From: Geosiphon pyriformis
Taxonomy: Eukaryota; Glomeromycota; Glomeromycetes; Archaeosporales; Geosiphonaceae
NCBI GenBank assembly: GCA_016748015.1
Contig: JAAOMT010000714.1
Span: 62,001 to 126,000 of the forward strand
Direction: 5' to 3'
DNA length: 64,000 nt
Shown: in pieces, positions 34,791-47,100 of the stretch
Layout: each line of letters begins with the position of its first letter
Numbering within the stretch: position 1 is the first letter of the stretch
Translations under genes and position numbers: made by a program
The notes under the pieces: generated by a model
Database searches by the model: none
What the model saw: only the letters and a program-made list of their open reading frames with translations
Told to the model about the DNA's origin: nothing

Positions 34791-35870
34791 TAATAGTTAA
34801 AAAAAAAATAACTTATAACAATTTTAATAGCAACAACCAAAAATAATTTAAAAACAAAATTTATATAAAACAATTTAATATTATTTTTTAAAACTAACTT
34901 AAATCTAACAAAACTAAATAATAACTTAAACAAAAAACTAATTAAAACTAATTTAATCTTAAATATAGTACTAAACATTAAAGTAAAAACTATTTATTCA
35001 GCAAATTTTTAACAATTAAAAATTGTTTTTCAAGTATTATTAGAAACAGTATTAAAAAACAAAAAAAATAATATTAACTTAGTTTTTATTTAATTAGTTT
35101 AATTCTTAAAATCAAATAATTTAATAAGTTATTTTGTTTTTAAAACTAATAATAATCTGCCAAAAAACATTATATTTAATAATACAATCAGTAATTAATC
35201 TTGGCTTATTTTTAAAAACATATTATTGTTATTGTTATTTACATTAAAAAAAAACTGGTTATTATTAAGAAAATTTTTTTCAAAATCTTATTTAAAACCA
35301 TAAAAAAATTTAATATTATAATAATAAATATAAGTAATTATTATTGTTTTTTTGAGTTTTTGGTTTTTTTAGCTATTTGCAAAATATTAGTAATAGTATT
35401 AATAAAAAAAACAAAGAAAATTAACTTGTTAATTAATCTATTATTAAAAATTTTAGAACTTTTAAAGAAAATAAAAACAATACTAAAATTAATTCAATTA
35501 TATTTCTTAAAAAAAACTTTAATTAAAAAAAAACCACCAGTTAAAAATAAAAAAAATGTTCTAAAAACTATTAAAAACAGTATTTTATATTTTGATTTAA
35601 TTATAATTATAAAATTAAAAAAAAGAAAAAATTTATTATATTTAATAAAATTAAGATTTTTTATTTTTTATTTAATAATTAATATTCAAATTTTTTTATG
35701 CATCCATTTTACTAGTTTAAAAACAGTTAATTTAGCTTAATTTAATTTTTAAACACAAAATTTTAAAAAAATTATGTAAAACTATTTAATTATTTGTTTT
35801 AATATTTTTATTTAAAAAACAAAATACTAAAATTTTGTAAGATTTTAAATATAATATTATGAATTTTAAC
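34791..35870. other. AT-rich spacer between LINE-A and LINE-D/B, no gene seen
   Basis: About 1.1 kb of very AT-rich, low-complexity sequence separates the two head-to-head LINEs. Its reading frames (35360-35740 plus, 34784-34978 minus) are Lys/Ile/Leu/Asn-rich with no domain and look like chance. The last few hundred bases may be decayed 5' sequence of LINE-D, but I cannot show it. Confidence 0.5.
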
Positions 35871-36097
35871 TATAAATTATTTATATTCAAAAATTTATTA
35901 AAAAGCAAATTTGTTGAAAAAAAGTTTTTAATCATTTAGTATAATAAATCTAAACTCTTTTTGCTTGATTACAAGACTATTATCAATTTTAGTATTACTA
36001 TTATAAAGAAGTCTATTAAAATTCTTAGTTTTAGAAGTAATAGCAAATGGATTTTTTTTAAAAATAAAAATAATAATAATACTTTAGAAAATAGTAT
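35870..36097 (+). pseudogene. LINE-D ORF1 N-terminal piece (left of LINE-B)
   Basis: The frame at 35930-36097 reads KSKLFLLDYKTIINFSITII, then KKSIK, and ends ...TLENSI at 36097. It continues without loss after LINE-B at 42921 with ENSISDKIIFTEVLSN. The same N-terminal text is in LINE-E (4590-4740). This is a distinct ORF1 family from LINE-A/B and LINE-C. It is interrupted by the LINE-B insertion. Confidence 0.7.
36088..36097. repeat. LINE-B target-site duplication, 5' side
   Basis: aaaatagtat, identical to 42921-42930 directly after the poly-A tail. Because the poly-A could supply the first bases, the safe minimum is the six bases tagtat plus preceding A. Confidence 0.8.
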
Positions 36098-36174
36098 AAA
36101 AAAAAACTTTTTTTTCTCTTACTTCTTAAAAATCCTTAAAAAGCATATTTCAAAAGAAGTTTTTTTCTGCTATT

Positions 36175-37948
36175 TCATACTGTTTTCTATCATTTTACAA
36201 AAAAAAAATCCTTTTGTTGTTGACCTGGCTGCTCCCATGAGTGGTACTGGTGCTAAAAGAAAGTCGACCAGAGTTTCAATTTCTGGTTCAGTTAGTAGTA
36301 GTTCAAGTCACAAGGTCAAAAAACCTCCTAGTGGTGCTAAGCTATCAAGTAATAGTGTGGTTCTCAAAGATAGTAGATCTGGTCAAGTGGTCGGACAGTT
36401 TAATAGCATGGTTACTAATGGGGAGGCTTCTGAAGGTAAAAGAGTATCCGATTTCAAGATGAATACACCCCAAGCCAAGCGTTTCAATAATAGTGTGATT
36501 GTTGACTCCTTTTTCGGCTCTATTAATTTTGACATGGAGAAGAAAGAGGAGGTTTCTCTTCCCCCCTCCATAAGTCTTTTTCTTTGAATAAGGCATGAAT
36601 TGATTCCAAAATCATTAAAACTCAGGTGGAAGTGGCTGTAAAAAAATTTTTTGCTTTGGACATCAATCTTTCGGCTGTGAAAGGGAAATCGGCAACAACC
36701 AAAACTCATGCCATAAGAAAATTATTTTCAAGAATCAATGGTTTTGGGGTACCCACTACCCCCTCAAAATTTGAAGGGATCATCAGATCTACCTTCACCT
36801 CTGAAGCAAGTATGGAAAAGGCCACCTTATTGGCCAGAGAAAATGACATCATAGTTAACAGCAATTTTAAGAGACAAGGAATTAGGTCAGATCGGACTGT
36901 GGTGATCAAAGAGATTCCCATAGACACGCCAAAGGATATGATCGTCACCGCAGTGTCTGAATTTGGGAAAATTAAATCAATCAAAATTCAGCTGATTGGC
37001 ATGTGGCAGAAAGCTGTGATAGAATTTGCCGAACTGGGACAGGCAGAGCAATTGGCTTCCAAATGGTTCTTCTTAATTGGGAAAGATTCTGTGTGTGTGG
37101 CAAAAACTGTGGGAGATTGTGAGACATGGGCTTTTAAGGATCAATTCAGGGTGCTTCTATTTACATTGCTAGTGGGAATAACAGTTCATGATCTTGGGAC
37201 TCTTTTGGAAGAGGCCGGTGGGAAAACTTGTGTCATCAATTGTTCATTGGAGACTGGCAATAAAACTTGCTGTGCTGTAGTCTGTTTTGAATCTGATGAA
37301 GCTATGGAGTCAGCTTTTTGCACGGAGCCAATCTTTGGTGGTGTGAAACTCTCATGGGCTAAGTTGGATTTAGTTTGCTGTAAACAGTGTAAGAAATTTG
37401 GTCATTCTGCCTTGGAATGTGATGCTGAGGTTGCGTCAGCTTCTCAGTCACCCAAGTCATTTAAAAAGCCTGCTAACTTGGATACTCGTCTCCAGCTGGC
37501 CAAATTATATGCTAAAAAGAAAGTTCCGATCTCTTGTCCTGTTGCTTTTGGAGGCAAATCTTGGGCCCAAGTGGTCTTAGTTGCTTCAGTCTCTCATGGT
37601 TCTCATGATGGCTCTGGTTCTGGTTCTCTGCTCTTTGGTGCTTCAAGTTCTGGTGGTACCTTTCCCCCTCTTTCTATGGTTGATTCCCCCTTGGGTACAT
37701 GTTTAGCACATTTGGAACACTTTGTGGAGCTCTTATCTGATCAAATTTCAAACATTCTTTTTTGTCTTGACAATCTCAGTTTGGTGCCTTCAGCTCCTCC
37801 TTCTAGTGTAATTCCTTTAGTGGGTACTTCTTACCCATCCATCTCTGATTCTCTTATGGTTGCTAACTCTGACTTGGGTTTCAACATGGTGTTAGGTGTT
37901 CCTTTGATTCAGCCTATTTCTCTCTCTTCTGGCAATGACAATTCTTAA
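36175..37948 (+). pseudogene. LINE-B ORF1 protein (RRM and CCHC knuckle)
   Basis: The N-terminal part (NPFVVDLAAPMSGTGAKRK, Ser/Lys-rich) is open to a TGA at 36585-36587. A frameshift near 36585 and a Trp-to-TGA codon near 36597 then lead into VEVAVKKFFALDINLSAVKG (from 36626), which stays open for 440 codons. The RRM-like region is at 36895-37110 (RTVVIKEIPIDTPKDM, then SIKIQLIGMWQKAVIEFAE). The knuckle CCKQCKKFGHSALEC is near 37376-37420. It ends SSGNDNS, stop at 37946. The start codon is uncertain; the first ATG in frame is 36238. Two breaks separate it from a complete protein. Confidence 0.8.
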
Positions 37949-38099
37949 TTGGGTCTGAGCAGTTCCAAGATGCTAATTTCTAAAGTTGCATTTTAGAGTT
38001 GAAGTTGGTTGCTCTCAATGCCTCTATTGGCTCAATTTTGGCGAAGTTAGAGCAAATGTGTGCTGGTTTGGGTCCTTTGGTCCTCTCCTTGTCTCAATG

Positions 38100-41000
38100 A
38101 CCAGTTATATTTGGAAAATTGCCACATGCAATATTAGGGGAATAAACAATCTTGCAAAACAGGAAGATATTATTCATTGACATAAAGAAATGAACAATAT
38201 GATTTCAATTGTTACTAAGACTAAGTTGAAAAATAGGATTCGCCCTTGGATTATGAACAAGTTTGTTGGCATTCAGATTTTTACTTCTGGTTTGAATTCT
38301 GGTCACATGGGTTCTGGGATTGCAATCATTATGAACAATTTTTTAGCTCAGCATGTATGTAAAGTTTTGGACATTCCTGGCCAGTTTCTTTCTATCAAGC
38401 TTTTCTTCAAAAATAAACTGTCTGTGTTAGTTTTGGGGCTGTATGCTGGATCATCTTTGGCAGTATGTTTCTTTCAGGCAGATGATATCAATTCTTTGAT
38501 TGCAAAGGCAGTAAATAAGTCTTTCTTTGTTATCTTGGGTGGGGATTTCAATGAAGATGGTTCTCACAAAAGTGCCAGCTTCAGAAAATATTTTGATTTG
38601 GGTTTGGTCAACTCTTTGAGTAGAAGCTTGTTTGGAAAGGAAGCTATGTGGGCCAATTCTCATAGAGTGACTAAAATTATTGATTATGTGTTTATGTCAT
38701 CGAGTTTAGTTAATGCAATTCTGGATTGTGATGTGTCTGGTGTTGAAGAGTATTTTGATACTGATCATAAGGCTGTTTCTGTTTCTGTGGGTCTTGGTGG
38801 TTTATTGGATGTGCAGTTGAACTCATTGTACAAACAAGCGAATAAAGATTGTTGGAAGTACAATTTTGTAGATGCTGGTAATGCTGAATAGATCAAGTTT
38901 AAAGAGGATATGTCGGCAAATGCTGCTATGTTCTATAATGAATTTTATGCTGCCAAGATGAGTTTGGACCTAGACACAATGTGGGGTCACTTTCACCAAG
39001 TGGTGTGTTTGTCGGCTGAGAATGTTTCCAAAAAAAAGTGGTTTAAAGATTTCGATAGTGTTTATAATAAAGTATCATCCAGATTTCACAAATTAAAACT
39101 TTTGGTGTCGAAGATTGTCAAAGCCTCTCATCTGGTCTCTCATGAGAAGTTTGTTTCTCTACTTAATACATGGAAAGAGATTAATCCTGCTAATGCTTTT
39201 GTTGTGGATTTTCTCTTTCTTTCGGGTTTCTATTTTGATACTATTCGTTCAGCTTTGGCCAAGATCAGAAAATCTTACTATTTATCTAAGTTGTCAAAAT
39301 CAAACCATGCCAAAGAATCTCAGATCAAGTTAGCGATTGACAAAAGAATGAAGAGTTTTGAGTTGAACAAAGGTCATACTGTATATAGTGTTTTGGAGTA
39401 ACTTTTCTGCAAAGTGGTTTTGGACCATTTGGTGGTGGGAGATAAGCTGGTGTTGGATTCTGCTCCAGTGAAGTCCAAGGTGGATGAGATTATGGAAGGT
39501 TGGACTAGAAAGTGAAGGGTGGTGCTCGATGTTAGTGATGAATGGTCTCACCAGTATTGTCCTCCAGGTTATGTTTTTGATGAAGCTTTTTCTGGTGTGA
39601 TTGATTTGATAGACTTTAATAAACTGTTTGGGATTGTTTCCAACCTGCCAGATGGCAAAGCTGCTGGCCTTTCAGGTATCTCAAATGAGCTTTGAAAACA
39701 TTGCGATATTTTGGTCCTTAATATGCTCTTGGTGCTTTTGAACTCTTGCTTATCTGAGGAATCTGTTCCTGGCCCCTGGAGAGAAGCTTGGGTTTCAATG
39801 ATTCCCAAATCATATGAATGGGAGAGTGTTCTTACAAATACTTATCCTATTGTACTGATTGAGATGGCTTGCAAGATTCTCTCCAAAATACTCTCAAACA
39901 GGATTTCTTCAGCATGTAGCACTTATAATGTCTTTCATGGTGACAATTTTTTGGTTTTGAAAGGTACAACAACACAGTCCCCCATTTTTGCAGTTGGTTC
40001 AATTATTGAGGATGCCCTGGAAAAAAACTGAGAACTTTGGCTGGTCTTGCAGGATATGAGGAAAGCATATGATTCGGTTGGCTGGGAGCATTTGGAGAAG
40101 TGTCTGGTCAGAATTAAAATGTGCAACAGATTCATTTGGTTTTTTGGCGGCATTCACAAAGGTCGCATTAATTGAGTCATAACAGATTTTGGTTTAACAG
40201 ATTGTTATCGGGTCCATGATGGTTTAAATTAAGGAAAGATCTTTTCCCCCCTTCTGTGGTGCATTTTTTATGATCCCCTTTTGTGCAAAGTCAAGCATCA
40301 GAAGAGTATGTGTGAGTACAGGCTAATTTCTCATTTCGTTTTCAAGAGTAGTTGTGTTGAGTCGCAGACTGGACTTTCTTTTTTTTTGCCACTAGCACCT
40401 TTGTTGATGATACAATTTGGATTGGCAGTAGTCAGAGTGCTACTCAACACATTTTGGATGTTGCTAGCAAGTTTTTCTAAATTAATGACATTTCAATAAA
40501 CAATAACAAAACTGTAGCTATTCCCATCAATTGTAGAGTTGGAAATCCAGCTCTTTTCATTAGTGGTTTACCTATCTTTATAGCCAAAAAAAGTGAATCC
40601 CATCGGTATCTGGGCATATTTCTGTTGACTGAGGGTCTTTCCAGACCTAGTTTAGCTAAAGCACATTTGGACATTTGTTTTTTTACAAATTTGGTTCTAA
40701 AAAAAACTATCTCAGATAAGCAGTTCTTATATTTGGTTTCAGTAGTTTTCCAGCTTATTATTAGCTACAGGACACAGTTTAGCTTTGTTCCTATCGGCAT
40801 TTGCAACAAGTGGGATGCTATGATTTGTAAGGGCCTGAAGCTCAAATCTGGACTTTCACTCGACTTTCCTAGTGATTCAATTCACCACCTCTCCTTTTAT
40901 GGTTTGAAATCTTTCCTGCAGATTCAGTCTGAAGACAAGGTTGCTTCTCTTATTAATTTTGCCAACTCTGGTGGGATTGTAGGACGTTTGTTCTCTTATA

Positions 41001-42784
41001 GGTCTCATGATCTGCAGGTTTTGTGTTGGCACCCTATTTATCCATTGAGTTCTCCTGTTCACATTCATATTAGTGCCTCTAATAATTTTTTGGTAGGTGT
41101 GGTTTGTGTGCTTTATAATTGCAAATTGTCTCTGAGTGGATCCTTTGCCAATTCCTTTCATGTTAATAGTGGAATGCCCATGTCAACTGTTTTGGATGAA
41201 TCAGTTTTCTCCAGGTGTCTCCCCTCACTTCAGCAGTATGGTGTGGCCTTTGCAGACCAAATTTGTGATCATTATAGTACAGTCTTTGATTGGTCCATAT
41301 TTAAGTGATGGAAGAAACTGGACTTCTGTGGCCCTATTCCTGAGTGGTTCAGGCTTTCTGCTATGTTTCTTGCTGGTGAGGACTCCTTTTCTGTTCGCAT
41401 CTCAGTTCTTGCTGATATGAGTTCTTTGGACATTTTGGGTTCTTCTGGCTTTGGGTCTATCTGTAATCGTTTTTCACGGGTTGATGCAAGGATGTTGTCT
41501 GTCTATACTGATGGATTATTGAGAAATTTGGGTACAGTTGGCTGTAAAGCAGGTGCTGCAGCTTTTTTCGAGAACATTGGTATGGGTTTGGGTGTTGGTG
41601 TGTCTGGCTTGATGTCATCTACCATGGCTGAGTTACAGGCAATTGCGTTGGCTCTCGAGTGTGTTTCTGTTTTTAGTAATGTCCATTTGTTTTTGGATAT
41701 TCAGTCTGCTTTGGATGCTTACAAATTAGAATTGGGTATGGTGGCTCCTGATTTCTGGAATTGATGTTGAATTGAGTGTCAGCACATTGCCAACATCATT
41801 TCCAGTAAGGTCCTAAATGTTGCTTGGCACAAAGTCAAAGGTCATTCTGGGGTTTTGGGAAACGAGTATGCTGATGTGATTGCTGGTGCTAATTCTGTTT
41901 CTGACTGGTTTTTTCCTCCTCGCCTGGACAAACACTTTTTAATGGCTGATGGCAACATTGTCTCTGGCAATTCAAGGCACTTTGTCTGTAACACTTTTCA
42001 TGTCATGTGTTATGCACATTGGGAAGTAGGGTCTGGTTCTAAGTTTTTGCCTGACAACTTGTAAGCTGATGTTGATTGGTTTCGCTCATCTTTGGTGTGG
42101 CATCCTGATTTGCATATGACCACTGGTTTTATTAGCAGGATTTCGGCTAATGCACACTCTTATTTTATGAAGGCTTTGCATCATCAGTTGTCTGTGGCTG
42201 TTTGAAAATGGCTTTATAATAGACTTTATCCCAGTGTGTTGTGTTTATATTGTGGTAACGTGAAGGTGTCAGATCATGTTTTTTCTTGTGAGGTCAATGA
42301 TTCTGCTTGGCGTCAGTTGTTGGATTCTCACATGAACACTTGGAAAACACTTTCTGGTTCTTCTGTCTCTTCTTCATGTTTGTTGCAGTTGTTGTCATCT
42401 TGTGTTTCAGGTTCCTCAGTGTTCATGGCTTTTCATAAGGGTTTTGTTTTTAATAATTGGTTTTGTGAAGCTGTTTCCGTCTTCCATAGTCCCAAGATGG
42501 CATGTTTGAAGATTGTTAATTTCGTATGTTCTCTTGGCCTTGCTTTTAGAGATGAGATATGATTGGTTTGTGTCAAACATCGTGCCTATATGGAAAAGCA
42601 CAGACTGATTTCTTTAGATAGCTCATCTCCTACTTCGGTCTCTGGTTTGACTTTGCATCTTTTTGCTGGTGTGATTGATTTGCTTGGTATCAATGAAGCT
42701 TTTGGTGTGCATTTTGGTTTTCACAAGTCTTGCATGTTTTTCTCCAGCATTGGTAATTCGGTTTCTGTCTATATTGCTGTGTAG
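38100..42784 (+). pseudogene. LINE-B ORF2: endonuclease, RT, RNase H, zinc motif
   Basis: It starts MTSYIWKIATCNIRGIN at about 38098. Endonuclease motifs: TKTKLK (about 38212; catalytic Glu of TETK reads Lys), GDFNEDG (38540), IDYVFMSSS (38681) and TDHKAVSVSVGLGG (38760, His kept). RT runs about 39700-40700: SMIPKSYEW, QDMRKAYDSVGW (about 40050), and an FVDD box that survives in the DNA at 40402-40413 but is out of frame after a frameshift in the T-run near 40375-40390. RNase H runs 41495-41920 with YTDG, AELQA and GHSGVLGNEYAD. The zinc motif CLYCGNVKVSDHVFSC is at about 42242-42289. It ends VYIAV at 42784. Around ten stops or shifts are present. Confidence 0.85.
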
Positions 42785-42920
42785 TGTTGTTCTGACTGGC
42801 CCGAGTGGCTGGTCATGTGTAAAAAATGCATGATTCACGTCTAGTTTAGATCATTTCTTTGATGTATAGTGCTAGGTTGTGTGTGGACCTCACTTGTTAA
42901 ATTTAAAAAAAAAAAAAAAA
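42785..42920 (+). other. LINE-B 3' UTR and poly-A tail
   Basis: The tail has the conserved phrases gactggcccgagtggctgg and cctcacttgttaaattt, then about 16-20 A. The same tail closes LINE-A, LINE-C, LINE-D and the short element H. Confidence 0.75.
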
Positions 42921-42930
42921 AAAATAGTAT
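42921..42930. repeat. LINE-B target-site duplication, 3' side
   Basis: aaaatagtat following the poly-A. The reading frame of LINE-D ORF1 (ENSISDK) is restored across the insertion when one copy is removed. Confidence 0.8.
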
Positions 42931-42969
42931 TAGTGACAAGATAATTTTTACTGAAGTTTTAAGTAATTA

Positions 42970-43225
42970 NNNNNNNNNNNNNNNNNNNNNNNNNNNNNNN
43001 NNNNNNNNNNNNNNNNNNNNNNNNNNNNNNNNNNNNNNNNNNNNNNNNNNNNNNNNNNNNNNNNNNNNNNNNNNNNNNNNNNNNNNNNNNNNNNNNNNNN
43101 NNNNNNNNNNNNNNNNNNNNNNNNNNNNNNNNNNNNNNNNNNNNNNNNNNNNNNNNNNNNNNNNNNNNNNNNNNNNNNNNNNNNNNNNNNNNNNNNNNNN
43201 NNNNNNNNNNNNNNNNNNNNNNNNN
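42970..43225. other. Assembly gap (256 N)
   Basis: An uninterrupted run of N inside LINE-D ORF1, directly right of LINE-B. Scaffolding gaps commonly fall in such repeats. The true length is unknown, and no frame across it should be trusted. Confidence 0.98.
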
Positions 43226-44149
43226 GGTGTGAAAATTTTGGTAAATACTAATCTCAAAAAATTAGCAATATATTTAGATTGAACTGTAGTATTAAAAAAA
43301 ATTTCAGTTAAAATATTGGCTAAAACAATATATATTGTACTTTTTAAATTTGGTATCATTAAATCAATTAAAATACAATTGATAAAACTGATAAAAGACT
43401 ATAATCGAATTTGATCAATTAAATTACACTAATCTGACCATAAAAAAGTGATTTATTCTAATTAAAAAAGATGCTATATATGTTATTAAAACTAATATAG
43501 ACAAAAAAACATGAAATGTAAGAGATTGTAATAGAATACTGCTCTATATACTGTTAATAAAAACAAATGTTTATGATATTTAAAACTTTATTGAATTTAT
43601 GGATAAGAAAATGTGTATAATAAATTCTTATCCAATTACATATAGTTAAGCCAGATGTGCTGTAATTTGTTTTAATTCTGCTAAGTTATTAAATACTATT
43701 ATAAAAACTACATTAATTTTAAGAGATGTCAATTTGCACTGGTTTTATTTAAGTTCTATTAAGTATGCAAAGTATGAGAATTTAAATCATATATTTTTAA
43801 GCTGTACTATAAGTGAAAAAAATTTTTCTAGTGGTTTACTTTATAGAATTTTGTTAAATAAAGATAAAAACAAATTAGTTATTATCTATGCCAAATATTT
43901 AATACTTATTACACATTCTGTGTCTTTTAATAATGTTTTTTGAACCAAAATTGTTGACAAATTCTTTTTTCTCTTCTTTTCTATGCAAAATAATTCAGTA
44001 AATTATAGCTTTTTATTGAAGGTAAAATCTTTTTTGTTTATATTTGAAGATAAAATAATTAATTTATTAATTATAGTTATAGGCCTGCTGGTCAAGATAA
44101 ATAATAAAAGTTTGGGTTTAATTATTTTTTCTAACAATGACTGATTTGA

Positions 44150-47100
44150 TCTAAAAAATTGCTATGTGTAATATTAAAGGTGTTAATATTTTTATTAAGT
44201 AAAAAAATATTATTTATTGACATATGAATTTGGATAACATAATTTTTATTATTATAGAAACCAAATTAAGGTCTAACATTAAGCCATAGATTATGAATAA
44301 GTTCAATAAAGTCTGTATTTTTATTTTTGGTTTAAATATGAGTTTTTGTGGTACAAAAGTGAGCATAATTATGAACAGTTCTCTGGCTCAGCATGTTTTA
44401 AAGATTGATAAAATTTCAAGTTAACTGATTTTAATTTATTTTCTGTTTAAAAACAAGCTTTCAGTAATAATTTTGGGTTTGTATGCTGGTGTTTTTTTAA
44501 TTTTAGATTTGAACAAACTCTGAAAATCAATATTTTTATTGTCAAAATAGTTAATTCCAGCATTTTTGTTATTTTGAATAAAGATTTTAATGAAAATAGA
44601 TTTAAAAAAAGTGCAAATTTCAGAAAATGCTCAGATATAAAACTGGTTAATTTATTTATTGGACATTTTTTAGTCAAAGTTTCTACTTAAAGCAACTTTA
44701 ATAGAGCTAAAAAAGTTATTAACTATATTTTTGTTAGTAATAATTTGTTATTAACAGTTGCAAATTATAAGATTAGCTGTGTATTTGAATTTTTTAATAC
44801 TAATTACAAAGCAGTTATGGTTTTAATTAGTTTAAAAAGTCTCTTGAATGTTTATTTAAATATTATTTATAAGCAAATGAATAAAACTCAATTGAAGTTC
44901 AAGATTAGAAATGCTTATAGTGTTAAGTAAAATAGTTTTTACAACAATTTTTTTACTAATTTTTTTTTAATAAAAAATAAATTTGAAAGAGTAAATGTGA
45001 AAAATAATTTAAATATAATGTAGAAATTCTTAAGAGATGTAATAATAGAATTAGCTAACAAAACATTTTTTAAATATTAGTATAGTAAAGTCAAATGTTT
45101 TTTAACAAACAGTTATCAAAATTTTTCAAATTGAAATTGTTGGTTGCTAAGATAATAAAATTTCTTAGATTTAATAATATATCTAAAACTAAATATTTTC
45201 TCTATATTTGATTGGTTGCTAATAAAAATAAAGCTTTAAAAGTGCAAATTATGGTTCAAAATAATGCCAAATTAGTAAATATTTTTAGTTGTTTGTTTAA
45301 AATAAGAAAAATTTATTGCAAGTTCAAAATATACAAGTCCAAAACAGCAGAAGTAATTATTATTAAAGATGTAATTAAAAAGAAAATGGAAAGTTTTTGT
45401 TTAAATAAAAACCACATAATTAAGAATATTTTAGAAAAAATTTTTTGCAAAATAGTATTGGATTATTTAATAATTAATAAGAAACTAATTTTGGAACTAT
45501 TAATTGTTAAAGCCAAAGTTAATGCTATCATAAAAAGTTGAATCAAAAAATGAGCAGTTTTAAGATTTGTGTCTGAAATTTGGGCTAATTAGTATGTTTT
45601 TTTGAACTATATAAACAATAGTGTATTTTGAAACATTATGAAAATTATTGTTTTAAGGAATTGGTTTATGTGATCATAAATTTGCCAGATAAAAAAACTG
45701 CTAGTCTAAGTGACATCTCTAATAAATTGTAAGAAAATTGTAGTAATAATATCTTCAAATGTCTTTTAAGTTTTCTAAACTTGTGTTTAACTCTAAGTGT
45801 AGTTTCAATTCAATAGAAAAAAATGTTGGGTTTTAATAATACCTAAGTCTTATAAATAAAATAAAATTTTAATGAATACTTGATCTATTACTCTGATTAA
45901 AATGGCCAGAAATTTTTTTTTAAGATTTTCTTAAATCAAATTTCATTTGCTTACAGCAAATTTAATGTTTTTTGTGAGAATAACTTTTCTGTTTTAAAAA
46001 GTATTTTAACATAATTATTTATTTTTACTGTTGGCTCAATGGTAAAAGATGCTCTAAAAAAAAATAAAAAAATATGACTGATTTTACAAAACATGTACAA
46101 AATATATGATTTTGTTAATTGTCATTAATTAAAAACTAGTTTATAATATATTAAAATATGTAAAAAGTTTATTAGTTTTTTTAGCAATATTTATGAAAAC
46201 AAGATAAACAAAAGTATAACAAACTTTGGGCTAACAGATAGATATCAAGTATATAATAGACTGAATTAAAATAAAATATTTTTTTCTCTTTTCGGAATGA
46301 TTTTTTATGATTTTTTTTTATGTAAAATCAAAAAGCATAAAAATTTGTGTAAATATTAAATTAATACCAAGTTTGTAATCAAAACAGACAAAATAAAAGC
46401 CATAAGAAGAAAAACTTTTTTTTTGTGACTAATACATTTATTAATAATATTATCTGAATTGAAAATAGCCAAGCTTCTATACAGTATATTTTGAATATTG
46501 TTAATAAATTTTTTCTTTTAATAATATTGAAATCAACAATAACAAGACAATAGTTATTTCTATTAACCAAAAAGTTAAGAAAGCTTCTTTAAAAATTAGT
46601 GAGTTATCTATTTTAATTGCCAAAAGCAGTATGTTATACAGATATTTAAGTATTTTTTTATTAACAAAAAATTTATTCAAGTCTAATTTGGCCAAGATTT
46701 GGTTTAATATCAGGTTTTTTTTAAATTTGGTATTGAAAAAAGCTATTACAAATAAACAATTCTTTTATTTGGTTTTGGCTGTTTTATAGTTTATAGTTAA
46801 ATATTAGTTATAATTTAGTTTTGTGTTTTTTGAGATTTGCTGTTAATAAAATGTTTTGATTAGAAGAAGTTTTAAGCTAAAGCTGATTTGTTATGTAATT
46901 TTTCTAATGAAACACTATATTATCTTTTATTATATAATTTAAAGTTATTCTAACAAGTCTAAGCTAAAAAAAAAGTTATTTTAGTTGTTGCTTTTGTAAA
47001 TACTACAGGTATTCTTGGTTGGTTTTTTGATTACTGGTTTTTGAATTTACAAATTTTGGGCTGGACCTCTTTAAATCTCTTATAGTATTTAGCTAGATTA

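Larger units (their letters stand above)
36098..42920 (+). mobile_element. LINE-B: full-length non-LTR retrotransposon nested in LINE-D
   Basis: 6.8 kb: 5' end at 36098, ORF1, ORF2, 3' UTR, and a poly-A tail at about 42905-42920. The 10-bp duplication aaaatagtat occurs at 36088-36097 and 42921-42930. An uninterrupted paralogous site exists in LINE-E at 4708-4717. ORF2 is a close relative of LINE-A and lies in inverted orientation to it. Confidence 0.9.
42921..44135 (+). pseudogene. LINE-D ORF1, remainder (contains assembly gap)
   Basis: ENSISDKIIFTEVLSN continues the frame broken at 36097. After the N-run, VKILVNTNLKKLAIYLD (43231-43280) and FKFGIIKSIKIQLIKL are the RRM region as in LINE-E. 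The 43734-43940 stretch (IKYAKYENLNHIFLSC) is the decayed zinc-knuckle region. The C-terminal part fades by about 44130. A reading frame that runs through the N-run is only apparent. Confidence 0.6.

Noticed and set aside
35360-35740. 126-codon plus-strand frame in the AT-rich spacer
   Set aside because: Composition is almost only Lys, Ile, Leu, Asn and Phe, with no motif, no homologue in the window and no start context. It is best explained by low-complexity sequence.
42869-43359. Reading frames that cross the N-run on both strands
   Set aside because: They are open only because N bases cannot give stops. The left part is the LINE-B tail and the right part LINE-D ORF1.
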